NCBI GenBank assembly: GCA_018432615.1
Contig: JAHDSQ010000011.1
Location: 62,001 to 126,000 of the forward strand
Reading direction: 5' to 3'
From: Clostridia bacterium
GTDB taxonomy: Bacteria > Bacillota > Peptococcia > DRI-13 > SM3-B62
DNA length: 64,000 bases
Under the pieces are notes generated by a model, which saw only the letters and a list, made by a program, of their open reading frames with translations, did no database searches and had not been told where the DNA came from. Shown piece after piece: positions 24,047-32,823 of this stretch (its first letter is position 1; every line of letters starts with the position of its first letter). The translations under genes and the position numbers were made by a program.

Positions 24047-26191
24047 TCAAGGACTAAGCGGCTCTACAGCCGATGATGCCGGTTGTTCCAGGAATACAAT
24101 CACCTTACTGCCTACTTCAACTTGGATATATGGCTCCGGTTCCTGACGAACAACCACTCCGCTTCCTCTGATTTCAAAATTAAGATTCAACACTCTGGTA
24201 AGCTCTTTAACCTCTCCGACCGTCATAGCCGTAAAGTCCGGTACAACTACACTCTCGGGACAGTTTTCCGCAGCGGGGATACTGGTGTATAACAGTACCT
24301 TACTCCCTTCCTGTACCGTACTGCCGGGCAGAGGCATCTGTGCTTTGACTACGCTCCCCGTACCGACAATATCCGCCTTCAGATTGCTTTGCTTAAGAAT
24401 TGACAGTGTTTCATCCAGTTCTTTCCCTTCCAAGTTCTGTAGAATCACCGTTTTCGCCCTGCCTCCCGCAATTTTATCAGGCTGTACCTGAGCAGGAACC
24501 TGCAAATACCTGAGAGTATCCTCTACCACATTTTTAAAGGCAGGAGCAGCTATTACTCCTCCGTAATATGCTCCTTGCGGTGTATCGATAACTACCAACG
24601 CAGCAACTTTTGGATCATTGACCGGAGCAGCGCCTAAAAACGAACTAACATACTCAGACGAGGAATAACCGCCTCCGGGGATGATTTTTTGCGCAGTTCC
24701 CGTCTTGCCTACCACACGATACCCCTCAATAAAAGCATTTTTCCCTGTCCCCTGGCTGACCACTGTTTCTAAGATTTCCATCAATGTTTTAGAAGTCTCC
24801 TGGGAGATAACCTGTCGGACTTTTTCCGGTTCAATCGTTTCAATCAAATTACCGTCCTTGTCCTTGATCTCCTTTACCAACTGCGGCTTCATTAACTCTC
24901 CGCCGTTACAAATAGCGGAAAAAGCCGTAATCAACTGCAGTGGAGTAACCGCATTGGCTTGCCCGATCGACATAGTAGCAATGTCGATTTCCTTGGCTTT
25001 GTCTTCATTAACTATTATTCCCAACGACTCGCCCGGCAACGCAATTCCTGTTTTTTGCCCAAAACCAAAGCCGTTTAAGTACCGGAAAAATATTTCTTTT
25101 CCTTCCCTAAGTCCTACGGTAATAAATACCGGATTGCAGGAGTTTTGCACTCCTTCCACAAAAGTCTGGCTCCCGTGAGGCCTGCTGTAGCTCCAACACT
25201 TTATCCTCTCTTTTCCCACCATGATATAGCCCGGACAATAAAACCTGTCATCAAGCTTTACCACCCCTTCTTCCAATGCACCGGCAGCCACAACAGTCTT
25301 AAATGTCGATCCCGGTTCATAAGCATCGGATACGAGAAAATTACGCCAGATAGACTGATCATAGCTCTGATAGTTATTAGGATCAAAAGCCGGCCTCATA
25401 CCCATAGCCAAAATGTTACCGGTTGCGGGCTCCATGACAATTATTCCCGCCCTGGCAGGATTCCGCAGCTTCATAATCTCATCCAATTCGCGCTCAACTA
25501 TATATTGAATCGTTTCATCTATCGTTAACACGATGCTTTTCCCGTCTTCGGGAGGAATATATTTATGCACAGCATCGGGTATTTCTTGACCTTTGGCGTC
25601 GTACTCGACCATAATCGTTCCGGGCGTACCGCTTAATACATCCTCATAAGACACTTCTATGCCGTTTAATCCCTGATTATCTATCCCTGCAAAGCCTAAA
25701 ACATGTGACAGCAATTCTTCCTTTGGATAAAAGCGTTCAGGCTCCTCCACATATTTTATCCCACTGAGCTTAAGATCTTTTAAAACTTGAGCTTGCTCAT
25801 CAGGAACATGCCTTTTTACCCATACGAAGGCCAGGTTTTTTGTTATGGCATTTTTTACTGCTTCCTCGTCCATTTCCAGCACCTTGGCTATTTGACGAGC
25901 AATTTCTTCCTCCTGACCACTTTTTTTAACCTGTGAAGGTATAGCATAAAAAGAGGCTGTACTAACACTAATAGCTAAGGCTCTCCCCTTAGCATCATAA
26001 ATGACTCCTCTTTTTGCCTTAACCTCAACATTGCGAAATCGCACCTCAAAGGCCTTCTGCCTCAGTTCTTCTCCCATAACAAACTGTACCCAGACAAGCC
26101 TTGTCGTTATTGTCGCCAAAATAACTACGGCCACAAAAAATACAATAATAATCCTCTTTCTTATTTTTGCAGGTACGGACAAATTCCTCAC
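24047..26191 (-). CDS. spoVD: class B penicillin-binding protein SpoVD/FtsI type with PASTA domains
   Basis: This transpeptidase cross-links glycan during septation or spore cortex formation. The 714-residue product has one N-terminal membrane span (about 13-36), a PBP dimer domain (about 55-215), and a transpeptidase domain with STFK (catalytic Ser295), SCN (351-353) and KTG (496-498). Two PASTA domains follow (about 585-645 and 652-705), as in SpoVD. The gene is next to ftsL and murE, the usual place of pbpB/spoVD; only one such gene is here, so it may serve both vegetative and sporulation roles. The GTG at 26191 is a likely start, but a TTG three codons later is possible. Confidence 0.94.
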   Translation of the reverse strand: MRNLSVPAKIRKRIIIVFFVAVVILATITTRLVWVQFVMGEELRQKAFEVRFRNVEVKAKRGVIYDAKGRALAISVSTASFYAIPSQVKKSGQEEEIARQIAKVLEMDEEAVKNAITKNLAFVWVKRHVPDEQAQVLKDLKLSGIKYVEEPERFYPKEELLSHVLGFAGIDNQGLNGIEVSYEDVLSGTPGTIMVEYDAKGQEIPDAVHKYIPPEDGKSIVLTIDETIQYIVERELDEIMKLRNPARAGIIVMEPATGNILAMGMRPAFDPNNYQSYDQSIWRNFLVSDAYEPGSTFKTVVAAGALEEGVVKLDDRFYCPGYIMVGKERIKCWSYSRPHGSQTFVEGVQNSCNPVFITVGLREGKEIFFRYLNGFGFGQKTGIALPGESLGIIVNEDKAKEIDIATMSIGQANAVTPLQLITAFSAICNGGELMKPQLVKEIKDKDGNLIETIEPEKVRQVISQETSKTLMEILETVVSQGTGKNAFIEGYRVVGKTGTAQKIIPGGGYSSSEYVSSFLGAAPVNDPKVAALVVIDTPQGAYYGGVIAAPAFKNVVEDTLRYLQVPAQVQPDKIAGGRAKTVILQNLEGKELDETLSILKQSNLKADIVGTGSVVKAQMPLPGSTVQEGSKVLLYTSIPAAENCPESVVVPDFTAMTVGEVKELTRVLNLNFEIRGSGVVVRQEPEPYIQVEVGSKVIVFLEQPASSAVEPLSP

Positions 26192-26219
26192 TCCATGTTC
26201 GCCTTAAGCCTTTTCAATT

Positions 26220-26729
26220 TTAACCTCGTGCAAATAAAGCTTCGGCAATCCTCTTGAAAATACCGTCTCCCGCAGAAATTTGCGTCTCGGTTTGCCCTTT
26301 CTTTCCATCCATCGATATATTTTCGGCAGCAACGCCCCTAATGCCCTCCGTCTCAACCATCTTCATGTCATAGGCCAAATACTCGATTTGGGGATTTTTT
26401 ACCATCCCTAATTCGCTTATAGCTACTGTCTCCACTCTATCTAATGATTTCAGGCCAGCCACTTTTACCTTTAATTTTTCATTTTCCGCTATGATAGCAG
26501 TATTGCTTTCTTCAACCTGCCTAATTTGCAGGTTTATCTTGGCAATGGAGGCCTTAAGATACAAATAAGAAAGACCCGTGCAAAAAATGCACACAATCAA
26601 AAACGTGCCAACGACGACCCCGGCCACAGGCGAAACACTCTTTTTGATTCTTATTTTTCTCTTTTGTTTGGGAGCATAAGACGGATAATAATCCTCAGAC
26701 CCAACTGCCAATTTCCTTGCTACTGCCAA
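26220..26729 (-). CDS. ftsL: cell division protein FtsL-like
   Basis: The 169-residue product has a basic N-terminus, one membrane span (about 36-57) and an extracellular coiled coil (about 58-95) with the LGMVKNP-like segment near 107-112, features of FtsL/DivIC-type septum proteins. Sequence conservation is low, as usual for FtsL, so the position between rsmH and spoVD carries most of the assignment. A TTG at 26729 is the start, seven bases after GGGAGGTG. Confidence 0.87.
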   Translation of the reverse strand: MAVARKLAVGSEDYYPSYAPKQKRKIRIKKSVSPVAGVVVGTFLIVCIFCTGLSYLYLKASIAKINLQIRQVEESNTAIIAENEKLKVKVAGLKSLDRVETVAISELGMVKNPQIEYLAYDMKMVETEGIRGVAAENISMDGKKGQTETQISAGDGIFKRIAEALFARG

Positions 26730-26758
26730 GAGTATTCACCTCCCTTAAATTTTAGAAC

Positions 26759-27700
26759 TTATAGTTTTTGCGCCGCCCGCATTTTTGCACTGCGCGAACG
26801 CGGATTGTTCTCCAACTCTTCTGCACCGGGAAGGATTGGCTTTCTTTTCATAATCTTTACAACGGGTTTATTATTGCAAACACACACCGGTAATTCCTTG
26901 GGGCAGGTACAACCCTTCGCTTTCCTTTGAAAAACCTCTTTGGCAATACGATCCTCCAAGGAATGAAAGCTGATTACCACTATTCTTCCTCCGGGGTTAA
27001 GAACCTCGATACCTTGCTCAAGAGCTTCTTCTAATATCTCCAATTCCCGGTTGACCGCTATCCTTAGGGCCTGAAAGGTTCTTTTTGCCGGGTGAGGCCC
27101 ATCCTGGCGAGCCCCCTTGGGAATGGCCATTTTTATGATTTCCACAAGCCTCTGTGTTGTTTCGATAGCTTCCTTTTCCCTCTCCTGCACAATAAAGGCA
27201 GCAATTCTTTTAGCCCAACGTTCCTCGCCGTAGGAATAAATTATTCTTGAAAGTTCTTCCTGTGAGGCCTGGCTAATAAGATCATAAGCAGATAATGGTG
27301 CTTCCTTGTTCATGCGCATATCTAGCGGCGCATCATTTTTGTAGCTGAATCCTCTCTCTGGCGCATCTAACTGATATGAAGAAACTCCCAGATCATACAG
27401 CACCCCGTCGATTTTTTTTATGCCTAATTCCTGAAGTACCGCTTTGAGATTGATGAAATTAGCTTGTACTACAGAAATGGTGTCTGCTCCAAATGTCTTT
27501 AATCTTTCTTTCACCGCTTCAACCGCATCGTTATCCTGGTCTAACGCTATCAATCTCCCACCGGGCAGAATCTCTTTTATTATTGCTTCACTATGTCCGC
27601 CGCCCCCTGCGGTACAATCCGCTACCACACAACCGGGCTGCAGGTTTAAATATTCAAGCACCTCTGTGAGAAGCACGGGCTTATGTTCAAATTTGGGCAT
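26759..27700 (-). CDS. rsmH: 16S rRNA (cytosine-1402-N4)-methyltransferase RsmH
   Basis: RsmH (MraW) methylates C1402 of 16S rRNA with S-adenosylmethionine. The 313-residue product has the cofactor-binding [15 protein letters not shown] motif, the [14 protein letters not shown] block, [15 protein letters not shown] and the C-terminal [13 protein letters not shown] end. The ATG at 27700 has GAGGTGG upstream and is 10 bases after mraZ, forming the standard first pair of the dcw cluster. Confidence 0.98.
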   Translation of the reverse strand: MPKFEHKPVLLTEVLEYLNLQPGCVVADCTAGGGGHSEAIIKEILPGGRLIALDQDNDAVEAVKERLKTFGADTISVVQANFINLKAVLQELGIKKIDGVLYDLGVSSYQLDAPERGFSYKNDAPLDMRMNKEAPLSAYDLISQASQEELSRIIYSYGEERWAKRIAAFIVQEREKEAIETTQRLVEIIKMAIPKGARQDGPHPAKRTFQALRIAVNRELEILEEALEQGIEVLNPGGRIVVISFHSLEDRIAKEVFQRKAKGCTCPKELPVCVCNNKPVVKIMKRKPILPGAEELENNPRSRSAKMRAAQKL

Positions 27701-27710
27701 TCATACCACC

Positions 27711-28148
27711 TCAAAAACCAAGATCCAAATCAACCATCTTTTCGGCTAGTTCTTCATAGCTTTTTTCCGTTTCAAGACTGTAACCGCTCCATTTCTCCCT
27801 GCTCCAGATTTCAATGCGTGTTCCAACGCCAATAATGATTACTTCCTTGCATATCTCGGCATACTCTCTAAGATTACTGCCAAGCAATATTCTCCCCTGT
27901 TTATCGGCTTCGCAATCAACAGCGCCGGAGAAAAAGAAACGGGCAAATGCCCGCGCATCTTTATTAGTAAAGGGCAATTGCTTAAGCTTATCCTCTAATA
28001 CTTTCCATTCTTTCAGCGGGTAAACAAAGAGACATCCATCAAGGCCCTTGGTAATAACAAAGCTGTCTCCCAGGACCTCTCGATACTTGGCAGGCATGAT
28101 TAGGCGCCCCTTACCGTCAATTGTATGTTGATACTCACCTGTAAACAC
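27711..28148 (-). CDS. mraZ: transcriptional regulator MraZ
   Basis: MraZ is a DNA-binding protein that represses its own operon by binding repeats ahead of it. The 145-residue product has the two SpoVT-AbrB-like half domains: [22 protein letters not shown] near the N-terminus and [20 protein letters not shown] in the second. The ATG at 28148 has AAGGAGG upstream. Five GTGG repeats with a 10-bp period lie before it (28170-28220). It is the promoter-proximal gene of the dcw cluster. Confidence 0.97.
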   Translation of the reverse strand: MFTGEYQHTIDGKGRLIMPAKYREVLGDSFVITKGLDGCLFVYPLKEWKVLEDKLKQLPFTNKDARAFARFFFSGAVDCEADKQGRILLGSNLREYAEICKEVIIIGVGTRIEIWSREKWSGYSLETEKSYEELAEKMVDLDLGF

Positions 28149-28169
28149 CCTGCCACACCTCCTTGTCCA

Positions 28170-28220
28170 CCACTATACACCACATTATACCACTTTACAC
28201 CACTTCATACCACTATATTC
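28170..28220 (-). promoter_or_regulatory. MraZ operator: five GTGG direct repeats over the mraZ promoter
   Basis: On the plus strand CCAC-type units begin at 28171, 28181, 28191, 28201 and 28211, an exact 10-bp period. On the minus strand these read (A)AGTGGTRTA. MraZ is known to bind TGGGN or AAAGTG-type repeats with this 10-bp period. The minus-strand -10 TATAAT (28189-28184) is inside the array, so occupancy would block the promoter. No clear -35 is seen. Confidence 0.85.
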
Positions 28221-28285
28221 TACCTCAATGCAAATTTTCCTCTTTTTAAGCAGCACAATTTTATTTTTTATATATATAAAAAATA

Positions 28286-28306
28286 AAAGGCCCTCAACGG
28301 ACCTTT
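28286..28306 (-). terminator. terminator after the COG2426 gene
   Basis: On the minus strand AAAGGTCC/GGGCCTTT forms an 8-bp stem with one G-U pair and a 5-base loop, then TTATTTTTTA. It ends the transcript of the genes upstream (28314-31654) before mraZ. Confidence 0.8.
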
Positions 28307-28313
28307 GTCGTTA

Positions 28314-28850
28314 TCATTTTCCTTTCACTTTCTTGAAATAATAAAGCAGCATAAGCGCTAATAAAACCGCCAGTAAAAAATATTCCAGTCGATACAACAC
28401 AACCATTTTAATAATACCCAGACTGCCCAAAATCATAATCAGACCTGCCGCAAAGACTCCCAAAGCAATTGCTGCAGCCGACGGGATAATATTCAAGCCG
28501 AAGAGCCAGGCAAGAAGAGCCCCGGTCCATGCACCCGTACCGGGAAAGGGCAAAGAAACAAAGAAAAATAACCCTATAACCCCATACTTTTCTACCCTGC
28601 CCCCTCTTGTTCTTGTCCTTCTCAGAATAGCCTTAAACAATCTTTCCAGGAAAGGCAAATGCCTTAAAAGCTTGCTTACAGGTTCAAGAAGGATTAGCAA
28701 AGGAACAACGGGCATAAGATTCCCGGCCACAGCCAAAAAATAAGCCTTGAAAGGTTCAAGCCCCATGGCTAGTGCAAAAGGAATGGTAAAACGAAGTTCG
28801 GTTATCGGAATTGCGGATAAAAAAAACACTTGCCAATCAATCCAAGACAT
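28314..28850 (-). CDS. COG2426 small multidrug-export-like membrane protein
   Basis: The 178-residue product has about five membrane segments and the family marks SAIPITELRFTIPFALAMG near the N-terminus and FVSLPFPGTGAWTGALLAWLFGL in the middle. The family (Sm_multidrug_ex, COG2426) is named for weak drug-export evidence; its transport substrate is not settled. The ATG at 28850 follows GAGGAG and is only 11 bases after the helicase-loader gene, suggesting a shared transcript. It is the last gene before the terminator. Confidence 0.85.
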   Translation of the reverse strand: MSWIDWQVFFLSAIPITELRFTIPFALAMGLEPFKAYFLAVAGNLMPVVPLLILLEPVSKLLRHLPFLERLFKAILRRTRTRGGRVEKYGVIGLFFFVSLPFPGTGAWTGALLAWLFGLNIIPSAAAIALGVFAAGLIMILGSLGIIKMVVLYRLEYFLLAVLLALMLLYYFKKVKGK

Positions 28851-28861
28851 TATCGCACTCC

Positions 28862-29842
28862 TCAGTTTTGTTTAACATTGCTTAACGTCTTATTTCTTTT
28901 AATCATCTTCTGCCTGCGGACGCTTTCGCCGGTAAACTTCAGTTGACAAGACATACTCATAATCCTATCGCTTAACCTATCTTCATAGATTGTACCGATC
29001 TCATTAGGGGATAAATTGGTGCTGATTATCCACGGCAACCGATAATTCAAACGTTCGTCAAGCAGTAAAAACAATTGTTCCTTAACAAAGTCGGAAGAAA
29101 CTTCCGTACCTAAATCGTCAATAATCAAAAGACCGACCTGGTACAAATCCTGCAAATCTTTTGCAAGGTTTTCACGGGAGGTCTTGTCGCTGTTGAATTT
29201 TTGTTCCCGAATCAGATCAAGCAATTTGCTTACCTTTAAGTATATTACACTCACCCCGGCCTGTAGCACATAGTTTGCTACCGAACTGCACAAGTGTGTC
29301 TTACCGGTACCTACCGGACCATATATGAAGAGGCTTTCTGCTTTTTTGCCCTCACTGACTTTTTCTGCAAAACTTAAACACTCTTTCATATTTTTACGGC
29401 AATTTGCTTTATCCTGGCACCACTCCAGAGAAAAATTGGTAAACGTCTGGTTCTTTTGTTCAGGAGACATTTTGCTTGCTTGCCAACGCGCTTCAAGCTC
29501 TTCTTTTAACCTGCAGGAACACTTTTTACCCACAGCAACAAAACCTGTATCCTTGCATTTATCACATTCCCACCAAACATCATAAATATTATCAGGAATT
29601 TTATTCTGTTTTAATATGACCTTTTTTTCGGCCTGCAGTGCTTCCATAGCCTTTTGCAATTCCTCTTTTGTCATCCCCATTTTGCCTCTATTCATTGCCA
29701 ACAGCGCCATTTCAACAGACATCTCGGCAAAAAGACGTGTTATCTCTTCAAGTCGCGGATATTTTGTATGGAGCATTTCAACCCTTTTTTCGCATTCCGC
29801 AATCTTTTTTTGGCGTTTTAAGTTCCACTCTGGCAGGCTCAC
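28862..29842 (-). CDS. DnaC/DnaI-type helicase loader ATPase
   Basis: The product (326 residues) is an AAA+ helicase loader of the DnaC/DnaI type that would bring the replicative helicase to DNA. An N-terminal helical part leads to a zinc-binding motif (WECDKCKDTGF ... CSCRLKEE, about 88-112), then the ATPase domain with Walker A GPVGTGKTH, Walker B LLIIDDLGTE, sensor 1 (ISTNL) and an arginine-finger region DRLSDRIM. The GTG at 29842 has GGTGAGG upstream. With the DnaD-domain protein upstream it forms a primosome pair like dnaB-dnaI of Bacillus. Confidence 0.9.
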   Translation of the reverse strand: MSLPEWNLKRQKKIAECEKRVEMLHTKYPRLEEITRLFAEMSVEMALLAMNRGKMGMTKEELQKAMEALQAEKKVILKQNKIPDNIYDVWWECDKCKDTGFVAVGKKCSCRLKEELEARWQASKMSPEQKNQTFTNFSLEWCQDKANCRKNMKECLSFAEKVSEGKKAESLFIYGPVGTGKTHLCSSVANYVLQAGVSVIYLKVSKLLDLIREQKFNSDKTSRENLAKDLQDLYQVGLLIIDDLGTEVSSDFVKEQLFLLLDERLNYRLPWIISTNLSPNEIGTIYEDRLSDRIMSMSCQLKFTGESVRRQKMIKRNKTLSNVKQN

Positions 29843-29871
29843 AATTCCTCACCACCGGTTATATTAGTGTA

Positions 29872-30813
29872 TTAGGTAATATTTTCCCAGTCACGTTCAT
29901 CTGCACGACTTATCCTTTTTTTATTGTTTTCCCCTTTTACGACTTTTCTCTGTCTGTGGTTCTTTTCGTCATGGTCCTTAATCAAATCTTCGGCTTCACT
30001 TACATCCTTTATGCCTTTTTTATGCCAATCTTGCAGAATAGCATCGATATATTTGAAACTTGGATTGTTCGCCCGGATGGTCTCTTCTCCCGCCCGCATA
30101 ATTAACTCGTGGCTCAATCCCCATTGTTTATTCCATTTTAAATACATTTCTCGTTGCGGCCCCGTCACTCCCCCATACTGCCCAATACACTTTTTAATTT
30201 CTACTACCTTATGTCTGGTCCAGTCCCATTCATTCATAAAGCCGATTAACCCTTCCACCGTGTTAATCCCGCTCTCATACACCCTTTTGGCGATGTATTG
30301 GTAATTCTGAAGCCTTTGCTGTCCCCTTTCAAAAGCCAGTTCGAGAAAAATGATAATAAATTCGGTAGACCAACCGTATTTTATATTAAACTCCTGTATC
30401 ACCTGTTTTTCTTTATCTGTTATGGATAAAGTGCCCCTGGCTTGATCCAGCCATTTCAGAATCTTACTATAATCAAAACCACCGTTTTGTCCAAAAAAAG
30501 CGTCATTGTTCTTTCCATTACGGGATAATAACGACACACTGTGGAGACGCTTCCAAAGAGGCAAGAAAGAAATGTGTCTTTTTTCGCCCTCGCCCTGCCA
30601 GCAAGCCCAACCCTCACCCAGGCACCATTTTACCCCTTTGTTTTCCGCTACTTCCTCAACGGAATTTGCTTTTTGACAACAAGCCATAGCCAGGACAAGA
30701 TAACCTAGGTTTTCCGGCGGAATGTCAAGAGCCTGTGAATTTTCCAAAAGCCGCTTAGGAATAACAACGTATCCTCCCTCTATAAGCCAGTTCCCATATT
30801 CAGCCTGTTCCAA
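29872..30813 (-). CDS. DnaD-domain primosome protein (DnaB/DnaD-like)
   Basis: The 313-residue product has an N-terminal helical/winged-helix region (about 1-100) and two DnaD-like (DnaB_2) domains: about 133-200 (FNIKYGWSTEFIIIFLELAFERGQ ... LIGFMNEW) and about 215-270 (YLKWNKQWGLSHELIMRAGE ... ILQDWHKKG). The tail is basic and disordered. It starts with TTG at 30813 after AGGGGGAAG. It lies just before the helicase loader, so it is likely the initiation/primosome partner. Confidence 0.86.
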   Translation of the reverse strand: MEQAEYGNWLIEGGYVVIPKRLLENSQALDIPPENLGYLVLAMACCQKANSVEEVAENKGVKWCLGEGWACWQGEGEKRHISFLPLWKRLHSVSLLSRNGKNNDAFFGQNGGFDYSKILKWLDQARGTLSITDKEKQVIQEFNIKYGWSTEFIIIFLELAFERGQQRLQNYQYIAKRVYESGINTVEGLIGFMNEWDWTRHKVVEIKKCIGQYGGVTGPQREMYLKWNKQWGLSHELIMRAGEETIRANNPSFKYIDAILQDWHKKGIKDVSEAEDLIKDHDEKNHRQRKVVKGENNKKRISRADERDWENIT

Positions 30814-30826
30814 AGCAGCTTCCCCC

Positions 30827-31654
30827 TTATTTTTTCTCCATAGCGGTCTCTAAAGACTTTATTTGGATTTGTGTGTCGTAAACAATCAAGCCGGTCATCC
30901 ATTCCACTCTTTTCTCAACATCTCGTTGTACATCCAAAGCGACCTTAGGCAAAAAGCTGCCATAAAGGGCAGTCAACTCCAAGCGTATTTTCACACCGTC
31001 TTCAATCATGATTACCGTCGCTTTATTGACCTGCGTTACCCCTTTGTTCTGCAAGGCAATGCGAGTCGCAATTTGCGAAACGGCATGCTCTGAAATACTC
31101 AGCTTGCCTATGAAACTGAATTTCGGCCTGATAATCGACTTTTCACCCACTTTCCGCCTTGTCTCATTCTTTTTGCGAAGAAAGTACTTTAACGGATCAA
31201 CCAGATAACCTCGAAAATCTCTTTTTACTTCAATTGTCGGAACCGGAATAACATGCATCCCGAAATTATCCCGGTAATTTTTGGCCAGTTCCAGCTCTTT
31301 TTCCGAGGCAAGATCTTTAATATCAATAACCCTACAAGGACGAGGAATGCTCAAAGTGTCGGTAATGCGATTCACCATCCGCAAAGATGTCCCCAATACC
31401 AAAACCTTGGGCGGATTCTCTTGCGAGAGGCGTTCTCTGATTTCACGAGCATGCTCCGCATCTAAAAAAATGGCCCTTTTGACGGCTAACAAGGCTGTTG
31501 ACTCACGTTTTGCCGAACGTCCTGCCAGAATACAACCGCCTTTAATCAACAGACCATCGTCTATAACGGTATCAATATCATACTCATAGGCAACGATCAT
31601 TGCCCGATGACTCTTTCCGGTTCCACTATCACCAATTAGGGCATAAACTTCCAT
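30827..31654 (-). CDS. P-loop protein fused to an Asp23/YloU-like domain
   Basis: The 275-residue product starts with a nucleotide-binding loop GDSGTGKSH (residues 8-16) and a region with a FLD strand (near 80-82), in a fold I cannot assign to a named family. Residues about 188-275 resemble the Asp23/YloU domain (SEHAVSQIATRIALQNKGV ... VKIRLELTALYGSFLP ... VQRDVEKRVEWMTGL). The ATG at 31654 has GGCGGG upstream and is preferred to the in-frame start at 31696. It is the first gene of the minus-strand run through the DnaD and helicase-loader genes and is divergent from the M42 peptidase gene. Its function is unknown. Confidence 0.7.
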   Translation of the reverse strand: MEVYALIGDSGTGKSHRAMIVAYEYDIDTVIDDGLLIKGGCILAGRSAKRESTALLAVKRAIFLDAEHAREIRERLSQENPPKVLVLGTSLRMVNRITDTLSIPRPCRVIDIKDLASEKELELAKNYRDNFGMHVIPVPTIEVKRDFRGYLVDPLKYFLRKKNETRRKVGEKSIIRPKFSFIGKLSISEHAVSQIATRIALQNKGVTQVNKATVIMIEDGVKIRLELTALYGSFLPKVALDVQRDVEKRVEWMTGLIVYDTQIQIKSLETAMEKK

Positions 31655-31686
31655 TAATATTGCCCGCCTTCCTATTTTAAACGTAT

Positions 31687-31716
31687 TTGTCTGCACTGTT
31701 AATTATGCGTTATAAT
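31687..31716 (+). promoter_or_regulatory. promoter of the M42 peptidase gene
   Basis: TTGTCT at 31687-31692 and TATAAT at 31711-31716 are 18 bases apart, a sigma-A type promoter, with the start codon about 30 bases downstream. Confidence 0.65.
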
Positions 31717-31746
31717 TCTACTATAGTATTTTATCAGGAGGTAACA

Positions 31747-32823
31747 ATGAAAAACTTGGAAATGATTAAAGAACTGGCTTTAGCCCACGGGCCTTCCGGA
31801 TTTGAAGGAGAAGTCCGCAAAATCATCAAAAAACATTTGGATAAAGAAGCTGAATTCAGCCAGGACAACTTGGGTAGCCTTATCTGTAAAAAAACCGGAT
31901 CCCAAAAACCCCCCAGGATAATGATACCGGGACATATGGACGAGGTGGGCTTTATGGTAAGCAGTATTACCAAAAGCGGCTACATAAAATTTGTCCCTTT
32001 GGGCGGATGGTGGGACCAAGTAATGCTGGCCCAAAAAGTAAACATCAGAACCTCCCGAGGAGATGTCACGGGAGTAATAGGCTCTACTCCTCCCCATCTC
32101 ATGTCGGCCAAAGACAAAGAAAAACTTTTTGAGAAAAAAAATATGTTCATAGATGTAGGTGCTGCCGACAGGGAAGAGGCCGAATCCACTCTTGGCATCA
32201 GACCGGGTGATTCCATAGTGCCGGCCGTTGATTTTCATGTTCTCTCCGGTACGCGCAGGATAATGAGCAAAGCAATAGACAACAGAATCGGTTGCTGTCT
32301 TTTTATCGAGGTTATTAAGGGCTTAAAAGACATCTCACACCCTAACACGGTTTATGGTGTAGGTACGGTCCAGGAAGAGGTTGGCCTGCGCGGCGCCTCT
32401 ACTGCCGCCAATGTCATCCAGCCGGATATCTGTTTAACTGTTGACGTCACCATCGCAACAGACATGCCGGGGCTAGAAAAAGAAGAACCCGAAATCAAGT
32501 TGGGGGGCGGACCCGTCTTAACACTCGTCGACGCCTCATTGATTGGGAACAGGGGTCTTAGAGACTTGGTTATCGACACCGCAAAAAGAAATAACATCCC
32601 GCTCCAATACAACACAATGATGGGCGGCGGCACGGACGGAGGATCCATACACAAATCCGGACCCGGCGTTCCCAGTATTGTTATTAGCCTGCCAACCCGC
32701 TATATCCACAGCCACTACAGTATTTTTGACTATGACGACTACCAAAATACAATCACACTTTTAATAGAAGTAGTTCGGCTTCTCGACTTGGATACCGTAA
32801 CCTGTATCAAGCAAGAAATGTAG
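31747..32823 (+). CDS. M42 family metallopeptidase (TET aminopeptidase-like)
   Basis: Members form large dodecamers and are dinuclear metal aminopeptidases (glutamyl aminopeptidase/endoglucanase-like FrvX family). The 358-residue product has metal-ligand motifs PGHMDEVG (His, Asp), SKAIDNRIG (bridging Asp), TVQEEVGLRG (catalytic Glu-Glu), TVDVTIATDMP (Asp) and the C-terminal RYIHSHYSIF His. The ATG at 31747 follows AGGAGGT with good spacing; the longer upstream reading overlaps the promoter. Its 3' end overlaps the convergent NTPase gene by 17 bases. Confidence 0.93.
   Translation: MKNLEMIKELALAHGPSGFEGEVRKIIKKHLDKEAEFSQDNLGSLICKKTGSQKPPRIMIPGHMDEVGFMVSSITKSGYIKFVPLGGWWDQVMLAQKVNIRTSRGDVTGVIGSTPPHLMSAKDKEKLFEKKNMFIDVGAADREEAESTLGIRPGDSIVPAVDFHVLSGTRRIMSKAIDNRIGCCLFIEVIKGLKDISHPNTVYGVGTVQEEVGLRGASTAANVIQPDICLTVDVTIATDMPGLEKEEPEIKLGGGPVLTLVDASLIGNRGLRDLVIDTAKRNNIPLQYNTMMGGGTDGGSIHKSGPGVPSIVISLPTRYIHSHYSIFDYDDYQNTITLLIEVVRLLDLDTVTCIKQEM

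Noticed and set aside
28170-28220. Short direct repeats that could suggest a CRISPR
   Set aside because: Period is 10 bp with no spacers; explained as the MraZ operator.
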